A stretch of 64,000 bases of DNA from Bradyrhizobium sp. CB3481 (GTDB lineage Bacteria; Pseudomonadota; Alphaproteobacteria; Rhizobiales; Xanthobacteraceae): NCBI RefSeq assembly GCF_029714305.1, contig NZ_CP121647.1:6592501-6656500 (forward strand), given 5' to 3'. The position numbers were made by a program, and so were the translations under genes. The notes below the pieces were generated by a model, which was given only the letters and a program-made list of their open reading frames with translations, was not told the origin of the DNA and ran no database searches. Position 1 is the first letter of the stretch. Each line of letters begins with the position of its first letter. Positions 41,801-50,430 of this stretch are shown in pieces.

Positions 41801-42562
41801 TCAGTGCCGCAGCGCTGCCGTGATCATGACGAGCCCGCCGGCGATCACGGCGGCGTCGAGGATGGCGGTGTGGATGTGCACCGGCATCCGTTCAACGAAG
41901 GCTTTGGCGAGGAAGGCGCCGGGGATGGCGATCGCGCCGATCAGGAGGGCGAAAGCCAGCACCTGCACAGTCACGACGCCGGCGAGGCCGAACACGGAAA
42001 TCTTGATCACGCCGGTCGCGACCGAGATCACCGCATCGGTGGCGATCACCGCGGCCCCTTCCAGACCGGACGCCATCAATAGCGACAGCAGGATCACGCC
42101 GGAACCCGATGTGCCGCCAACCAGAACGCCATACCCCACCGCGCTGACGCCGAGCCCGGTATCGCCGATCTTGATGTTGCGATGCCTGGCAAGCCGGCGC
42201 AGCGGCACGCTCAGGATCAGCATGCCGCCGATCACGAGCGCCGCGCCAGCGCTGGTCAGCCGGGTATAGCCATAGGCGCCGAGCGCCGTCGTCAGCATGG
42301 CGGCGCTGATCACGATCAGCGCGCGGCGCCGGTCGGCATAGCGAAAGTAAGCCACGAAGCGGCTGATATTGGTGAAGATCGCCGAGATCGCGATGATCGG
42401 CACCACCGGCTCGGCGCCGACCAGCGGCACCAGCACCAGCGGCATCAACGCGCCGGTGCCGTAGCCGGCAAGCCCGCCGATGACGGAGGCCAAAAGCGCC
42501 ATGCCGCCAACCAATACGATCTGGCCGAGGGAAATATCGGCGAAACCGGCCCAAAGGCTCAC
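41801..42562 (-). CDS. TSUP (TauE/SafE) family permease
   Basis: A 253-residue membrane protein with about eight helices arranged in two similar halves: GQIVLVGGMALLASVIGGLAGYGTGALMPLVLVPLVGAEPVVPIIAISAIFTNISRFVAYF is the N-terminal half with the typical G-G...GxG, and VLVGGTSGSGVILLSLLMASGL starts the second. TSUP proteins export sulfite, sulfonates or related anions; the substrate here is unknown. The start is a GTG at 42562 overlapping the CCA-adding gene stop (GTGA). Last gene of a five-gene overlapping operon. Confidence 0.87.
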   Translation of the reverse strand: MSLWAGFADISLGQIVLVGGMALLASVIGGLAGYGTGALMPLVLVPLVGAEPVVPIIAISAIFTNISRFVAYFRYADRRRALIVISAAMLTTALGAYGYTRLTSAGAALVIGGMLILSVPLRRLARHRNIKIGDTGLGVSAVGYGVLVGGTSGSGVILLSLLMASGLEGAAVIATDAVISVATGVIKISVFGLAGVVTVQVLAFALLIGAIAIPGAFLAKAFVERMPVHIHTAILDAAVIAGGLVMITAALRH

Positions 42563-43818
42563 AAGCGGTGGTCCCGCGTGAATCGGGCGGCGGTCTGGTC
42601 GGCGATCGCAGCCAGCGCGGACGGCTCCAGCGGAAAATCCGCGGCCAGCCACGCGTCTTCCGCGAGCGTCAAGACGTGACCGAGCGCGGGGCCCTGGGCG
42701 ATGCCGCGTGAGATGAAGTCGGCCGCCTTCAATGGAAATTTCGGCGCGCTCCAGCGCTGCGGCAACGTTGCGAGCTTATGCCAGCGCGCTGCGTCATTCC
42801 CGACGCCGCCGGCGCGCGCCCATGCCAGCATCAGGCGGTCCCGGTAAGGATCCTCGCCGAGCCGGTAGAGCAGCTGCCGCGCCCGCGCATCGTCCTTGGT
42901 GGCGAGCCGCCACCAGCGATGGCCCATCGAGTCCAGCGCCTTGGCTTCCGCGTTGGAAAGACGAAGCCGTGCCGAAACACGCTTGGCGTCCTCGGTGACG
43001 GCGACAGTGAGCGCGGCGAGCCGGCGCACGGCGTTCGGCGCCAGCCCCATCTCGCGTTCGGCCGCGATCATTGCCGCGAACGTTGCGGTATAGGCGACGC
43101 CGCCACAGATCAGCAGCAAGAAGCCGGCATCGGCCATCGCCTGCACCGCGACCACAGCGCCATCGGCGAGCAGCAGCTTGAGCATTTCCATGCGCACGCG
43201 TTCGGCGGAAAGGCCGGAAAATCCCGCGCGGCCGGCGATGCAGGCGAGATAGCCGGCGCGATCCGGCTCGCCCGCGCCATAGGCGGCATGCATGCGGAAG
43301 AAACGCAGGATCCGCAAATAATCCTCGGCGATGCGCTGGGTGGGATCGCCGATGAAGCGCACCCGCCTGGCTGCGATATCGGCCAGCCCGCCGACATGGT
43401 CGTGCACGACGCCGGCGGCATCGACGGAGAGCCCGTTGATGGTGAAGTCGCGCCGTTCCGCGTCGCGAACCCAGTCGCGTCCGAACGCAACCTTGGCCTT
43501 GCGGCCAAACGTCTCGGTATCCTCGCGTAGCGTCGTGACTTCGAACGGATGGGATTCCACGACCAGCGTGACCGTGCCGTGGTCGATCCCGGTCGGCACG
43601 CATTTGACGCCGGCCGCCTTGGCGCGGCGGACCACCTTGTCAGGCAGCGCCGTGGTCGCGATGTCGATGTCGCCGAGGGGAATGTTCAAGAGCGCATTGC
43701 GCACGGCGCCGCCGATCACGCGGGCTTCCTCGCCATCGCCATTGAGAAGTGCGAGCACGCGCGCGGCCGGACCTGATCGGAGCCACGGCGCATCCGCCAG
43801 CACGCGTGCCTCGCTCAT
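42559..43818 (-). CDS. CCA tRNA nucleotidyltransferase
   Basis: A 419-residue class II tRNA nucleotidyltransferase that builds or repairs the 3' CCA of tRNAs. The head has ARVIGGAVRNALLNIPLGDIDIATTALP with the catalytic DxD, then HGTVTLVV and FEVTTLREDTET. The neck holds RRDFTINGLSVDAAG and the ERVRMEMLKLLL region typical of the poly(A) polymerase-like RNA-binding domain. Full length. ATG overlaps the upstream gene stop by 4 bp and its stop overlaps the TSUP start by 4 bp. Confidence 0.95.
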   Translation of the reverse strand: MSEARVLADAPWLRSGPAARVLALLNGDGEEARVIGGAVRNALLNIPLGDIDIATTALPDKVVRRAKAAGVKCVPTGIDHGTVTLVVESHPFEVTTLREDTETFGRKAKVAFGRDWVRDAERRDFTINGLSVDAAGVVHDHVGGLADIAARRVRFIGDPTQRIAEDYLRILRFFRMHAAYGAGEPDRAGYLACIAGRAGFSGLSAERVRMEMLKLLLADGAVVAVQAMADAGFLLLICGGVAYTATFAAMIAAEREMGLAPNAVRRLAALTVAVTEDAKRVSARLRLSNAEAKALDSMGHRWWRLATKDDARARQLLYRLGEDPYRDRLMLAWARAGGVGNDAARWHKLATLPQRWSAPKFPLKAADFISRGIAQGPALGHVLTLAEDAWLAADFPLEPSALAAIADQTAARFTRDHRL

Positions 43819-44078
43819 TTCTCAACTCCGTCGACCAGCTTGCCGTTTTCGAGATGGGCGGGAACGTAGGTCGAATTCGGCGGCGCGCCGGAGAATTGCG
43901 CGAGCATGACGAAGCTGACGATGACGAGCAGCAGCGATCCCAGCACCAGTTTGGTGATCAGATGCGCCGGCCACGAGGAGGACGATAATACGCCGGAACG
44001 GGTGGCGATCAGGAACAGCGCATAGGCCGCGAACGGGATCAGGAAAATTCCGATTTCGGTCAGAACCGGACGGATCAT
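43815..44078 (-). CDS. DUF6111 family small membrane protein
   Basis: An 87-residue protein with two membrane helices: TEIGIFLIPFAAYALFLIAT and LITKLVLGSLLLVIVSFVMLAQFSG, with a conserved-looking YVPAHLENGKLVDG tail. I recognise the pattern as DUF6111, a family seen beside Nudix CoA pyrophosphatase genes in Bradyrhizobium relatives; function unknown. ATG overlaps the CoA pyrophosphatase stop (ATGA) and its own stop overlaps the CCA gene start. Confidence 0.8.
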   Translation of the reverse strand: MIRPVLTEIGIFLIPFAAYALFLIATRSGVLSSSSWPAHLITKLVLGSLLLVIVSFVMLAQFSGAPPNSTYVPAHLENGKLVDGVEK

Positions 44079-44749
44079 GCGAGATAAATCCGCTCATACA
44101 GCACGCGCAGGATTCCCGCCGTCGCGCCCCAGATGTAACGCTCGGCAAACGGCATGGCGTAATAGGAGCGCTCGATGCCGCGAAAATCCTTGGAATGGAT
44201 CTGGTGGTTCTCGGGATTCATCAGGAACGCCAACGGCACCTCGAAAGCGTCAACCACCTCGCCTTGGTTGATCGCAAGCTTGAAGCCTGGCTTCACGCGC
44301 GCCACCGTCGGCAGGATGCGAAACCCGAAGGCGGTGCCATAGAGATCGAGATAGCCGATCGGCTCGATGAACTCGCGCTTGAGGCCGACCTCCTCCTCCG
44401 CCTCGCGCAGGGCGGCATCGAGCGGCGACGCGTCGGTGGCGTCGATCTTGCCGCCCGGAAAGGAAATCTGGCCGGCGTGGCTGGAAAGATGCGGCGAACG
44501 CTGGGTCAGCAATACCGTCGGCTCGCGGTGATCGACCACCGGGATCAGCACCGCCGCCGGACGCACCGGCTGCTCGCGCGCCACGATCTCGAGCATACGG
44601 TCATTGCCGGAGTCGCCGGTCTTCGGAATGATATTGGGATCGATCAGGCCGGGCGGCACGTCGAAGTTCAGCCGGGTCTTGCTCCGTGCGAAGAACTCCG
44701 TCGCACTGATCGGAGCCGCCTCCATCTTCTTGAGTATCGGCTCGTTCAA
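44075..44749 (-). CDS. Nudix family CoA pyrophosphatase
   Basis: A 224-residue Nudix hydrolase. The Nudix box is GGKIDATDASPLDAALREAEEEVGL, preceded by QRSPHLSSHAGQISFPGG, the LLTxR..xL..H.GQ.xFPGG signature of the CoA diphosphatase (NudL/PCD1) group, and followed by KPGFKLAINQGEVVDAFEVPLAFLM. It cleaves CoA derivatives or similar nucleotides into 4'-phosphopantetheine and 3',5'-ADP. Second gene of the operon, overlapping both neighbours by 4 bp. Confidence 0.93.
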   Translation of the reverse strand: MNEPILKKMEAAPISATEFFARSKTRLNFDVPPGLIDPNIIPKTGDSGNDRMLEIVAREQPVRPAAVLIPVVDHREPTVLLTQRSPHLSSHAGQISFPGGKIDATDASPLDAALREAEEEVGLKREFIEPIGYLDLYGTAFGFRILPTVARVKPGFKLAINQGEVVDAFEVPLAFLMNPENHQIHSKDFRGIERSYYAMPFAERYIWGATAGILRVLYERIYLA

Positions 44750-45366
44750 ACCGCGTCCCTCACCTGCTTGGCGTCGGCCATCGCAAAGAATTCGCCGCCG
44801 GATTCGACGCCGAACATCGGCTGACCATCGACCACTCGCTCCTCCCCCATGTCAACCAGATCGTAATAGAGCGCGCGGGTCACTTTGGCCCACAGATCAG
44901 CGCGGACATGCAGATAGGGCGTGAGCCCGCCGTCGGCGGCCATCTCGAAGCGCAGGCGATGGTCAGAATCGCATGGCACCCAGTCGTCGACATTGGTGCG
45001 GAAGCGCAGCAGTCGCCCGCCCTCGCCGGCTTCGTTCTGCATCTCGACCGCCAGGAACGGCGCATCGTCGACACGGATGCCGACCTTCTCGACCGGGGTC
45101 ACGAGAAAGTGCTTGCCGTCCTCGCGCTTCAAAATCGTCGAAAACAGCCGCACCAGTGCCGGCCGCCCGATTGGCGTGCCCATGTAGAACCACGTACCAT
45201 CGCTGGCGATTCGCATGTCGAGATCGCCGCAGAACGGCGGATTCCACAGGTGGACGGGAGGCAGCCCCTTCCCAGCCGAGGTACGATTGGCGGCTTCCCT
45301 GGCGGCGACCGTCAGACCTTCAAGCCCCTTGTCGTCAAGATTCTTGGTCTGCCCTTGCTTCGCCAT
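44746..45366 (-). CDS. DUF1285 domain-containing protein
   Basis: A 206-residue protein with the DUF1285 core: HLWNPPFCGDLDMRIASDGTWFYMGTPIGRPALVRLFSTILKRE, then KHFLVTPVEKVGIRVDDAPFLAVEM and FRTNVDDWVPCDSDHRLRFE. Structures of DUF1285 proteins are two-lobed beta folds; function unknown. First gene of the operon. I start at the ATG at 45366; the ORF continues upstream through a repeat-containing region that I regard as promoter. Weak ribosome binding site. Confidence 0.85.
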   Translation of the reverse strand: MAKQGQTKNLDDKGLEGLTVAAREAANRTSAGKGLPPVHLWNPPFCGDLDMRIASDGTWFYMGTPIGRPALVRLFSTILKREDGKHFLVTPVEKVGIRVDDAPFLAVEMQNEAGEGGRLLRFRTNVDDWVPCDSDHRLRFEMAADGGLTPYLHVRADLWAKVTRALYYDLVDMGEERVVDGQPMFGVESGGEFFAMADAKQVRDAV

Positions 45367-45671
45367 TGTTTGCCCTGACTCTTGGCGCCTCGATTGGCAC
45401 GATTGGTGCACCTGTACATTACCGATAGGTAACTCTTGGCGCACCGATAGGTAACGCGATGTGTTCCTGACAAACTCGGTCCGTAATAATGCGGATCAAG
45501 TCGCCATATCGTGATGCCGTTCATACCCCGAAACACCGATAATGTGGGGATAGTTTAATTCAACGAATACAGGCCTCTTGCACGGGTTTAGCATGAGGTT
45601 CGTGGCATGACGACGCGGCCGGAGGCAACCAGCGGTGTCATCAAGGGTTTAGGTGGTTGAAGGAGCAAGAC
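45367..45671. other. Intergenic region between the DUF1285 operon and the MoxR operon
   Basis: It separates divergent operons and must hold both promoters. It contains two ACCGATAGGTAAC words (45421 and 45443) on the DUF1285 side and an AT-rich stretch (ATAGTTTAATTCAACGAATAC near 45548) that could be part of the MoxR promoter. No gene is supported. Confidence 0.5.
45419..45455. promoter_or_regulatory. Tandem operator-like repeats upstream of the DUF1285 operon
   Basis: ACCGATAGGTAAC occurs at 45421-45433 and again at 45443-45455, 22 bp apart, i.e. two helical turns. The first copy is a full inverted repeat TTACC-GATA-GGTAA (45419-45432); the second has one degenerate arm. This is the spacing expected for two dimers binding the same face of DNA. 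Confidence 0.5.
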
Positions 45672-46673
45672 ATGGCGAGTGCAGACGGTGTCGAGAAACT
45701 CGAGGATGCGATCGTCCGGTCGGCGGAGCAGGTGTCCGGCCAGATTCGCGCCGCGAAGGAAGCGATCTCCACCGTCATCTTCGGCCAGGACCGGGTGATC
45801 GAAAACACCCTGGTGACGATCCTGTCGGGCGGCCACGCGCTGCTGATCGGGGTTCCCGGCCTCGCCAAGACCAAGCTCGTCGAAACCTTGGGCGTTACGC
45901 TCGGGCTGGATGCCAAGCGCATCCAGTTCACGCCCGACCTGATGCCCTCGGACATTCTGGGCGCCGAGGTGCTGGACGAGAGCCAGTCCGGAAAGCGGTC
46001 GTTCCGCTTCATCTCCGGACCAGTGTTCGCGCAACTCCTGATGGCCGACGAAATCAACCGCGCCAGCCCGCGCACGCAATCGGCGCTGCTGCAAGCCATG
46101 CAGGAACAGCACATCACGGTTGCAGGCGCGCGGCATGACCTGCCCAAGCCGTTCCACGTACTGGCCACGCAAAACCCGCTGGAGCAGGAAGGCACCTACC
46201 CGCTGCCCGAAGCGCAGCTCGACCGCTTCCTGATGGAGATCGACGTCGATTATCCCGACCGCGACGCCGAACGCCGCATCCTGTTCGAGACGACAGGCGC
46301 CGACGAGACGCTCGCCAAGGCCTCGATGAATGCGGAAATCCTGATCGCGGCACAGCGGCTGGTGCGCCGTCTGCCGGTCGGCGACAGCGTCGTCGAGGCG
46401 ATCCTGTCGCTGGTGCGCGCCGCGCGCCCGAGTTCCGAAGGCGGCAGCGACAAGCTGATCGCCTGGGGTCCGGGCCCGCGCGCCAGCCAGTCGCTGATGC
46501 TGGCGGTCCGCGCCCGCGCGCTGCTCGACGGCCGCCTCGCCCCGTCGATCGACGACGTGCTCGATCTCGCCGAGCCCATCCTCAAGCACCGCATGGCGCT
46601 GACCTTCTCGGCGCGCGCGGAGGGCCGCACCATTCCCGACGTGATCAGACAGTTGAAGACCCGGATCGGTTGA
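45672..46673 (+). CDS. MoxR family AAA+ ATPase
   Basis: A 333-residue MoxR ATPase: Walker A GVPGLAKTKLVETLG, Walker B LLMADEINRASPRTQSALLQAMQE, sensor 1 in VLATQNPLEQEGTYPLPEAQLDRFLM, and the C-terminal lid domain. MoxR proteins act as chaperones for complexes of von Willebrand A-domain proteins, here most likely the DUF58 and BatA-like products encoded just downstream. AAGGAG is 6 bp before the ATG at 45672; a TTG at 45657 is in frame. Ends overlapping the DUF58 gene by one base (TGATG). Confidence 0.95.
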   Translation: MASADGVEKLEDAIVRSAEQVSGQIRAAKEAISTVIFGQDRVIENTLVTILSGGHALLIGVPGLAKTKLVETLGVTLGLDAKRIQFTPDLMPSDILGAEVLDESQSGKRSFRFISGPVFAQLLMADEINRASPRTQSALLQAMQEQHITVAGARHDLPKPFHVLATQNPLEQEGTYPLPEAQLDRFLMEIDVDYPDRDAERRILFETTGADETLAKASMNAEILIAAQRLVRRLPVGDSVVEAILSLVRAARPSSEGGSDKLIAWGPGPRASQSLMLAVRARALLDGRLAPSIDDVLDLAEPILKHRMALTFSARAEGRTIPDVIRQLKTRIG

Positions 46674-47617
46674 TGGCCGCAGAGACCAGCCACGAGACCA
46701 GGGAGATTCTAGCAATCCGACGTGCCGATGGCGAAAGCCGAACGCTCGCCGCATCGCTGCCGCGTCTCGTGCTCGAAGCCCGCCGCATCGCCGCCAACGT
46801 CATCCACGGCCTGCATGGCAGGCGCCGCGCCGGCGCCGGCGAGAGTTTTTGGCAATACCGCCGCTTCGTCTCCGGCGAGCCCTCGCAGAACGTCGACTGG
46901 CGGCGCTCGGCGCGGGACGATCATCTCTATGTCCGCGAGCAGGAGTGGGAGGCGGCCCATACGGTGTGGGTCTGGCCCGACCGCTCGCCGTCAATGGCAT
47001 TTGCCTCCAAGGGCGCGCGCGATTCCAAGCTGGAGCGCGGCCTGATCGTGACCTTCGCGCTCGCCGAACTTCTGGTGTCGGGCGGCGAACGTGTTGGTAT
47101 TCCCGGCCTGATGAACCCGACCGCGAGCCGCAACGTGATCGACAAGATGGCGCAGGCGATGCTGCATGACGATGCGGTGCGCGCGAGCCTGCCGCCGTCC
47201 TTTGTCCCCTCGGCGCTGGCCGAGATCGTCGTGCTGTCCGATTTCTGGTCGCCGATGAACGAAATCACGACGATGCTGGCGGGCCTCTCCGCCTCTGGCG
47301 CGCACGGCACGCTGATCCAGGTCGTCGATCCCGCCGAAGAAACCTTCCCCTATGCCGGCCGCGTCGAATTCGTCGAGCCGGAGGGCTTTGGCGTCATCAC
47401 CGCCGGCCGCGCCGAAAGCTGGGCCAGCGACTACGTCGAGCGCGTCGCGCTGCATCGCGACCAGATCCGCGCCGAGACCAACCGGCTCGATTGGCTGTTT
47501 TCGACCCACACCACCAGCCGTTCCGCCGCCGAACTTTTGCTGTTCCTGCATTCGGGCATGATGGCGGCCAAGGGAAGCACGCGCGGCTCAACCGTCAAGG
47601 CGGGGCGTAGCGCATGA
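46673..47617 (+). CDS. DUF58 domain-containing protein
   Basis: A 314-residue protein of the DUF58 family. Its hallmark is FVSGEPSQNVDWRRSARDDHLYVREQEWEAAHTVWVWPDRSPSMAF, a vWA-like domain in which the D-x-S-x-S MIDAS motif appears as DRSPSM. DUF58 proteins are encoded with MoxR ATPases throughout bacteria. No transmembrane helix is evident, unlike many family members. The stop overlaps the next start by 4 bp (ATGA). Confidence 0.9.
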   Translation: MAAETSHETREILAIRRADGESRTLAASLPRLVLEARRIAANVIHGLHGRRRAGAGESFWQYRRFVSGEPSQNVDWRRSARDDHLYVREQEWEAAHTVWVWPDRSPSMAFASKGARDSKLERGLIVTFALAELLVSGGERVGIPGLMNPTASRNVIDKMAQAMLHDDAVRASLPPSFVPSALAEIVVLSDFWSPMNEITTMLAGLSASGAHGTLIQVVDPAEETFPYAGRVEFVEPEGFGVITAGRAESWASDYVERVALHRDQIRAETNRLDWLFSTHTTSRSAAELLLFLHSGMMAAKGSTRGSTVKAGRSA

Positions 47618-50427
47618 TCGCGGGCATCCCCTTAACATTTGCACAGCCGCTACTCCTGCTCGGCCTGCTATCCCTGCCGGTATTGTGGTGGCTGCTCCGT
47701 GTCATGCCGCCGCGGCCGCGGCGCATCGAGTTCCCGCCGACGCGGCTGTTGTTCGATATCCGGCCGAAGGAAGAGACCCCATCGCGGACACCGTGGTGGC
47801 TCACCTTGCTGCGGCTTGCCGCCGCGGCGCTGGTCATTCTCGCCGCTGCTGGTCCGATCTGGAATCCGCAGACCGGCGTCGGCGGCAGCAACGCACCACT
47901 CATGATCCTGCTCGATGACGGCTGGAGCGCCGCGGCAAGCTGGGAGACGCGGATCAAGGCTGCCGATGAGTTGATCGCCAATGCCGACAACGATCGCCGT
48001 GGCGTGGCGCTGGTCCCACTCTCCGAGCCGGCGCGCGACATCACGATGATGCCGGCTGGCACCGCACGCGTCGCGTTGCGCCAGATTTCGCCAAAACCCT
48101 ATTCGATCGACCGCGTCGACACGCTCAGTGCGATCGACCGTTTCCTCAAATCCACCGGCGATGCCGAGATCGCCTGGCTGTCCGACGGTGTCGACACCGG
48201 GCGCGGCAGCGAATTCATCGAAAATCTCGCCAAGACCATCGGCGACCGCAAGCTGACTGTGTTCGAGGGCGGCGCAGCCCCGGCGCAGGCGCTGGTCGCC
48301 GCTGAAAACGCCGCGGCGAAGATGACGGTCAAGGTGCTGCGCACCACCGGCGGCGTCGCTGCCGGCGTGGTTCGCGCGATCGATGCCAAGGGCGCGCCGA
48401 TCGGCGAGGCGCGTTATGCGTTCGGCATGCAGGACCGCGAGAGCGAAGCCTCGTTTGACCTGCCGGTCGAATTGCGCAACGACATTGCGCGGCTGGAAAT
48501 CTCCGGCGAACGGTCGGCCGGCGCGGTGCAGCTGCTCGACAAGAGATGGCGGCGGCGCGCGGTCGGCGTCGTCACCGGCGCGACCAGCGATACCGCCCAG
48601 CCGCTCTTGGCATCGACCTTCTATCTGACCCGCGCGTTGTCGCCGTTCGCGGACGTGCGGCTTGGCGACCGCGGCGCGCCGCAGCAGGTGATCGCGCAGT
48701 TCCTCGATCAGCGGCTGCCGATGATCGTGCTCGCCGATGTCGGCACGCTGTCGCCGGAAATCCGCGAGCGGCTGAACGCGTGGATCGATCAGGGCGGCGT
48801 GCTGGTGCGCTTTGCCGGTCCCCGCCTGGCGCAGGCCGACGATGATCTGGTGCCGGTCAAACTGCGTCGCGGAGGCCGCATCCTCGGCGGCAGCCTGACC
48901 TGGGAGAAACCGCAGCATATGGCGTCCTTCGCGGCCGACGGCCCGTTCGCCGGCCTGACGGTGCCGAAGGACATCACCGTGAACCGGCAGGTGCTGGCCG
49001 AGCCGGACGCGGTGCTCGCCACCAAGACCTGGGCATCGCTGGAGGACGGTACGCCGCTGGTCACCGGCGAACATCGCGGCAGAGGCATTGTCAGCCTGTT
49101 CCATGTCGGCGCCGACTCGCGCTGGTCGGATCTGCCGATGTCCGGCAGTTTTGTCGAAATGCTGCGGCGGCTGGTCGATATGTCCGGTTACACATCAAAG
49201 CCCGGCGCGGGCGTTGCGAGCGAAGCGGCCACTGTCGAGACCGTGCCGCCGCTGCGCACCCTCGATGGTTTCGGCGCCTTCGGACCGCCGCCCTCCACCG
49301 CCAAGCCGATGCCGGCGGATTATCGCGACCGCGGCACGGCCGAACATCCGCCGGGCTTCTATGGCCCCGCCGACGGCCCGATCGCCGTCAACACGCTGGC
49401 TGCGGCCGATCGCATCGCGCCGCTCGATACGTCAGCCTTGCGCGCGCAGCGCGCCAGCTACACCAACGCCGAACCGCGCGACCTGCGCGGCATCCTGCTG
49501 TCGTCGTCGCTGGCGCTGTTCCTGATCGACGCGGTCGTGGTCGCGATGCTCGGCGCCGGCCTTGCCGCGCTGTGGCGGCGCCGCACGGCAACGGCGGCCG
49601 TCTTGATGGCCCTGATCCTCGCAGCGACCGCCGTCACGCCTTCGCCGACGCGGGCGCAGAACAACGATGATTTCGCCATCAAGTCGGTGTCGCAGACGCG
49701 CCTTGCCTATGTCGTCACCGGAAATGCCGACGTCGATTCCATCGTCAAGGCCGGCATGGCCGGGCTGACGCTGTTCCTGGCGCAGCGCACCGCACTGGAG
49801 GCCGGCGATCCCGTCGGCGTCGATCCAGCACGCGACGAGCTGGCGTTCTTTCCGCTGATCTACTGGCCGGTGGTACCGGGTGCGCCGAAGCCGCCGCAGG
49901 ACGCCATCAACCGCATCGACGCCTACATGAAGCAGGGCGGCACCGTGCTGTTCGATACCCGCGACGCGATCGAGGCGCCGCCGGGCGAGAACGGCGCCGC
50001 GCAGACGCCGGGCATGCGCACCCTGCGCGAAATCCTCTCGTCTCTCGACGTGCCCGAGCTCGAGCCGGTGCCGCGTGAGCACGTGCTGACCAAGACGTTC
50101 TATCTGCTGCGCGACTTCCCCGGCCGCTTCACCTCGGGCCAGACCTGGGTCGAGACTCTGCCACGGGAAGACGACGATGATGCTGCCTCCCGCCCGGCGC
50201 GCGGCGGCGATGGCGTTTCGCCGATCATCATCACCTCGAACGATCTTGCCGGCGCTTGGGCGCACCGCCCCGATGGGCAGCCGATGCTGCCGTTGACGCC
50301 CGGCGAGCCGCGCCAGCGCGAATTTGCGTTCCGCTCCGGCGTCAACATCGTCATGTACACCCTGACCGGCAACTACAAGGCCGACCAGGTGCACGCGCCC
50401 GCTCTGATCGAACGGTTGGGACAGTAG
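47614..50427 (+). CDS. BatA/DUF4159 domain membrane protein
   Basis: A 937-residue protein. N-terminal BatA-type double helix (PLLLLGLLSLPVLWWLLRVMPP and WLTLLRLAAAALVILAAAGPIW), a vWA-like domain (MILLDDGWSAAASWETRIKAADEL, about 95-290), a glutamine-amidotransferase-like region (about 340-520), two further helices (around 627-655 and 660-680), and a C-terminal DUF4159 (RLAYVVTGNADVDSIVKAGMAGLTLFL... with GGTVLFDTRDA), which is also amidotransferase-like. Such proteins are membrane partners of MoxR/DUF58. Exact role unknown. It overlaps DUF58 and is 3 bp before the next gene. Confidence 0.88.
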   Translation: MIAGIPLTFAQPLLLLGLLSLPVLWWLLRVMPPRPRRIEFPPTRLLFDIRPKEETPSRTPWWLTLLRLAAAALVILAAAGPIWNPQTGVGGSNAPLMILLDDGWSAAASWETRIKAADELIANADNDRRGVALVPLSEPARDITMMPAGTARVALRQISPKPYSIDRVDTLSAIDRFLKSTGDAEIAWLSDGVDTGRGSEFIENLAKTIGDRKLTVFEGGAAPAQALVAAENAAAKMTVKVLRTTGGVAAGVVRAIDAKGAPIGEARYAFGMQDRESEASFDLPVELRNDIARLEISGERSAGAVQLLDKRWRRRAVGVVTGATSDTAQPLLASTFYLTRALSPFADVRLGDRGAPQQVIAQFLDQRLPMIVLADVGTLSPEIRERLNAWIDQGGVLVRFAGPRLAQADDDLVPVKLRRGGRILGGSLTWEKPQHMASFAADGPFAGLTVPKDITVNRQVLAEPDAVLATKTWASLEDGTPLVTGEHRGRGIVSLFHVGADSRWSDLPMSGSFVEMLRRLVDMSGYTSKPGAGVASEAATVETVPPLRTLDGFGAFGPPPSTAKPMPADYRDRGTAEHPPGFYGPADGPIAVNTLAAADRIAPLDTSALRAQRASYTNAEPRDLRGILLSSSLALFLIDAVVVAMLGAGLAALWRRRTATAAVLMALILAATAVTPSPTRAQNNDDFAIKSVSQTRLAYVVTGNADVDSIVKAGMAGLTLFLAQRTALEAGDPVGVDPARDELAFFPLIYWPVVPGAPKPPQDAINRIDAYMKQGGTVLFDTRDAIEAPPGENGAAQTPGMRTLREILSSLDVPELEPVPREHVLTKTFYLLRDFPGRFTSGQTWVETLPREDDDDAASRPARGGDGVSPIIITSNDLAGAWAHRPDGQPMLPLTPGEPRQREFAFRSGVNIVMYTLTGNYKADQVHAPALIERLGQ

Positions 50428-50430
50428 AGC

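Noticed and set aside
47668-49104. 478-codon open frame on the minus strand
   Set aside because: Antisense to the BatA/DUF4159 gene.
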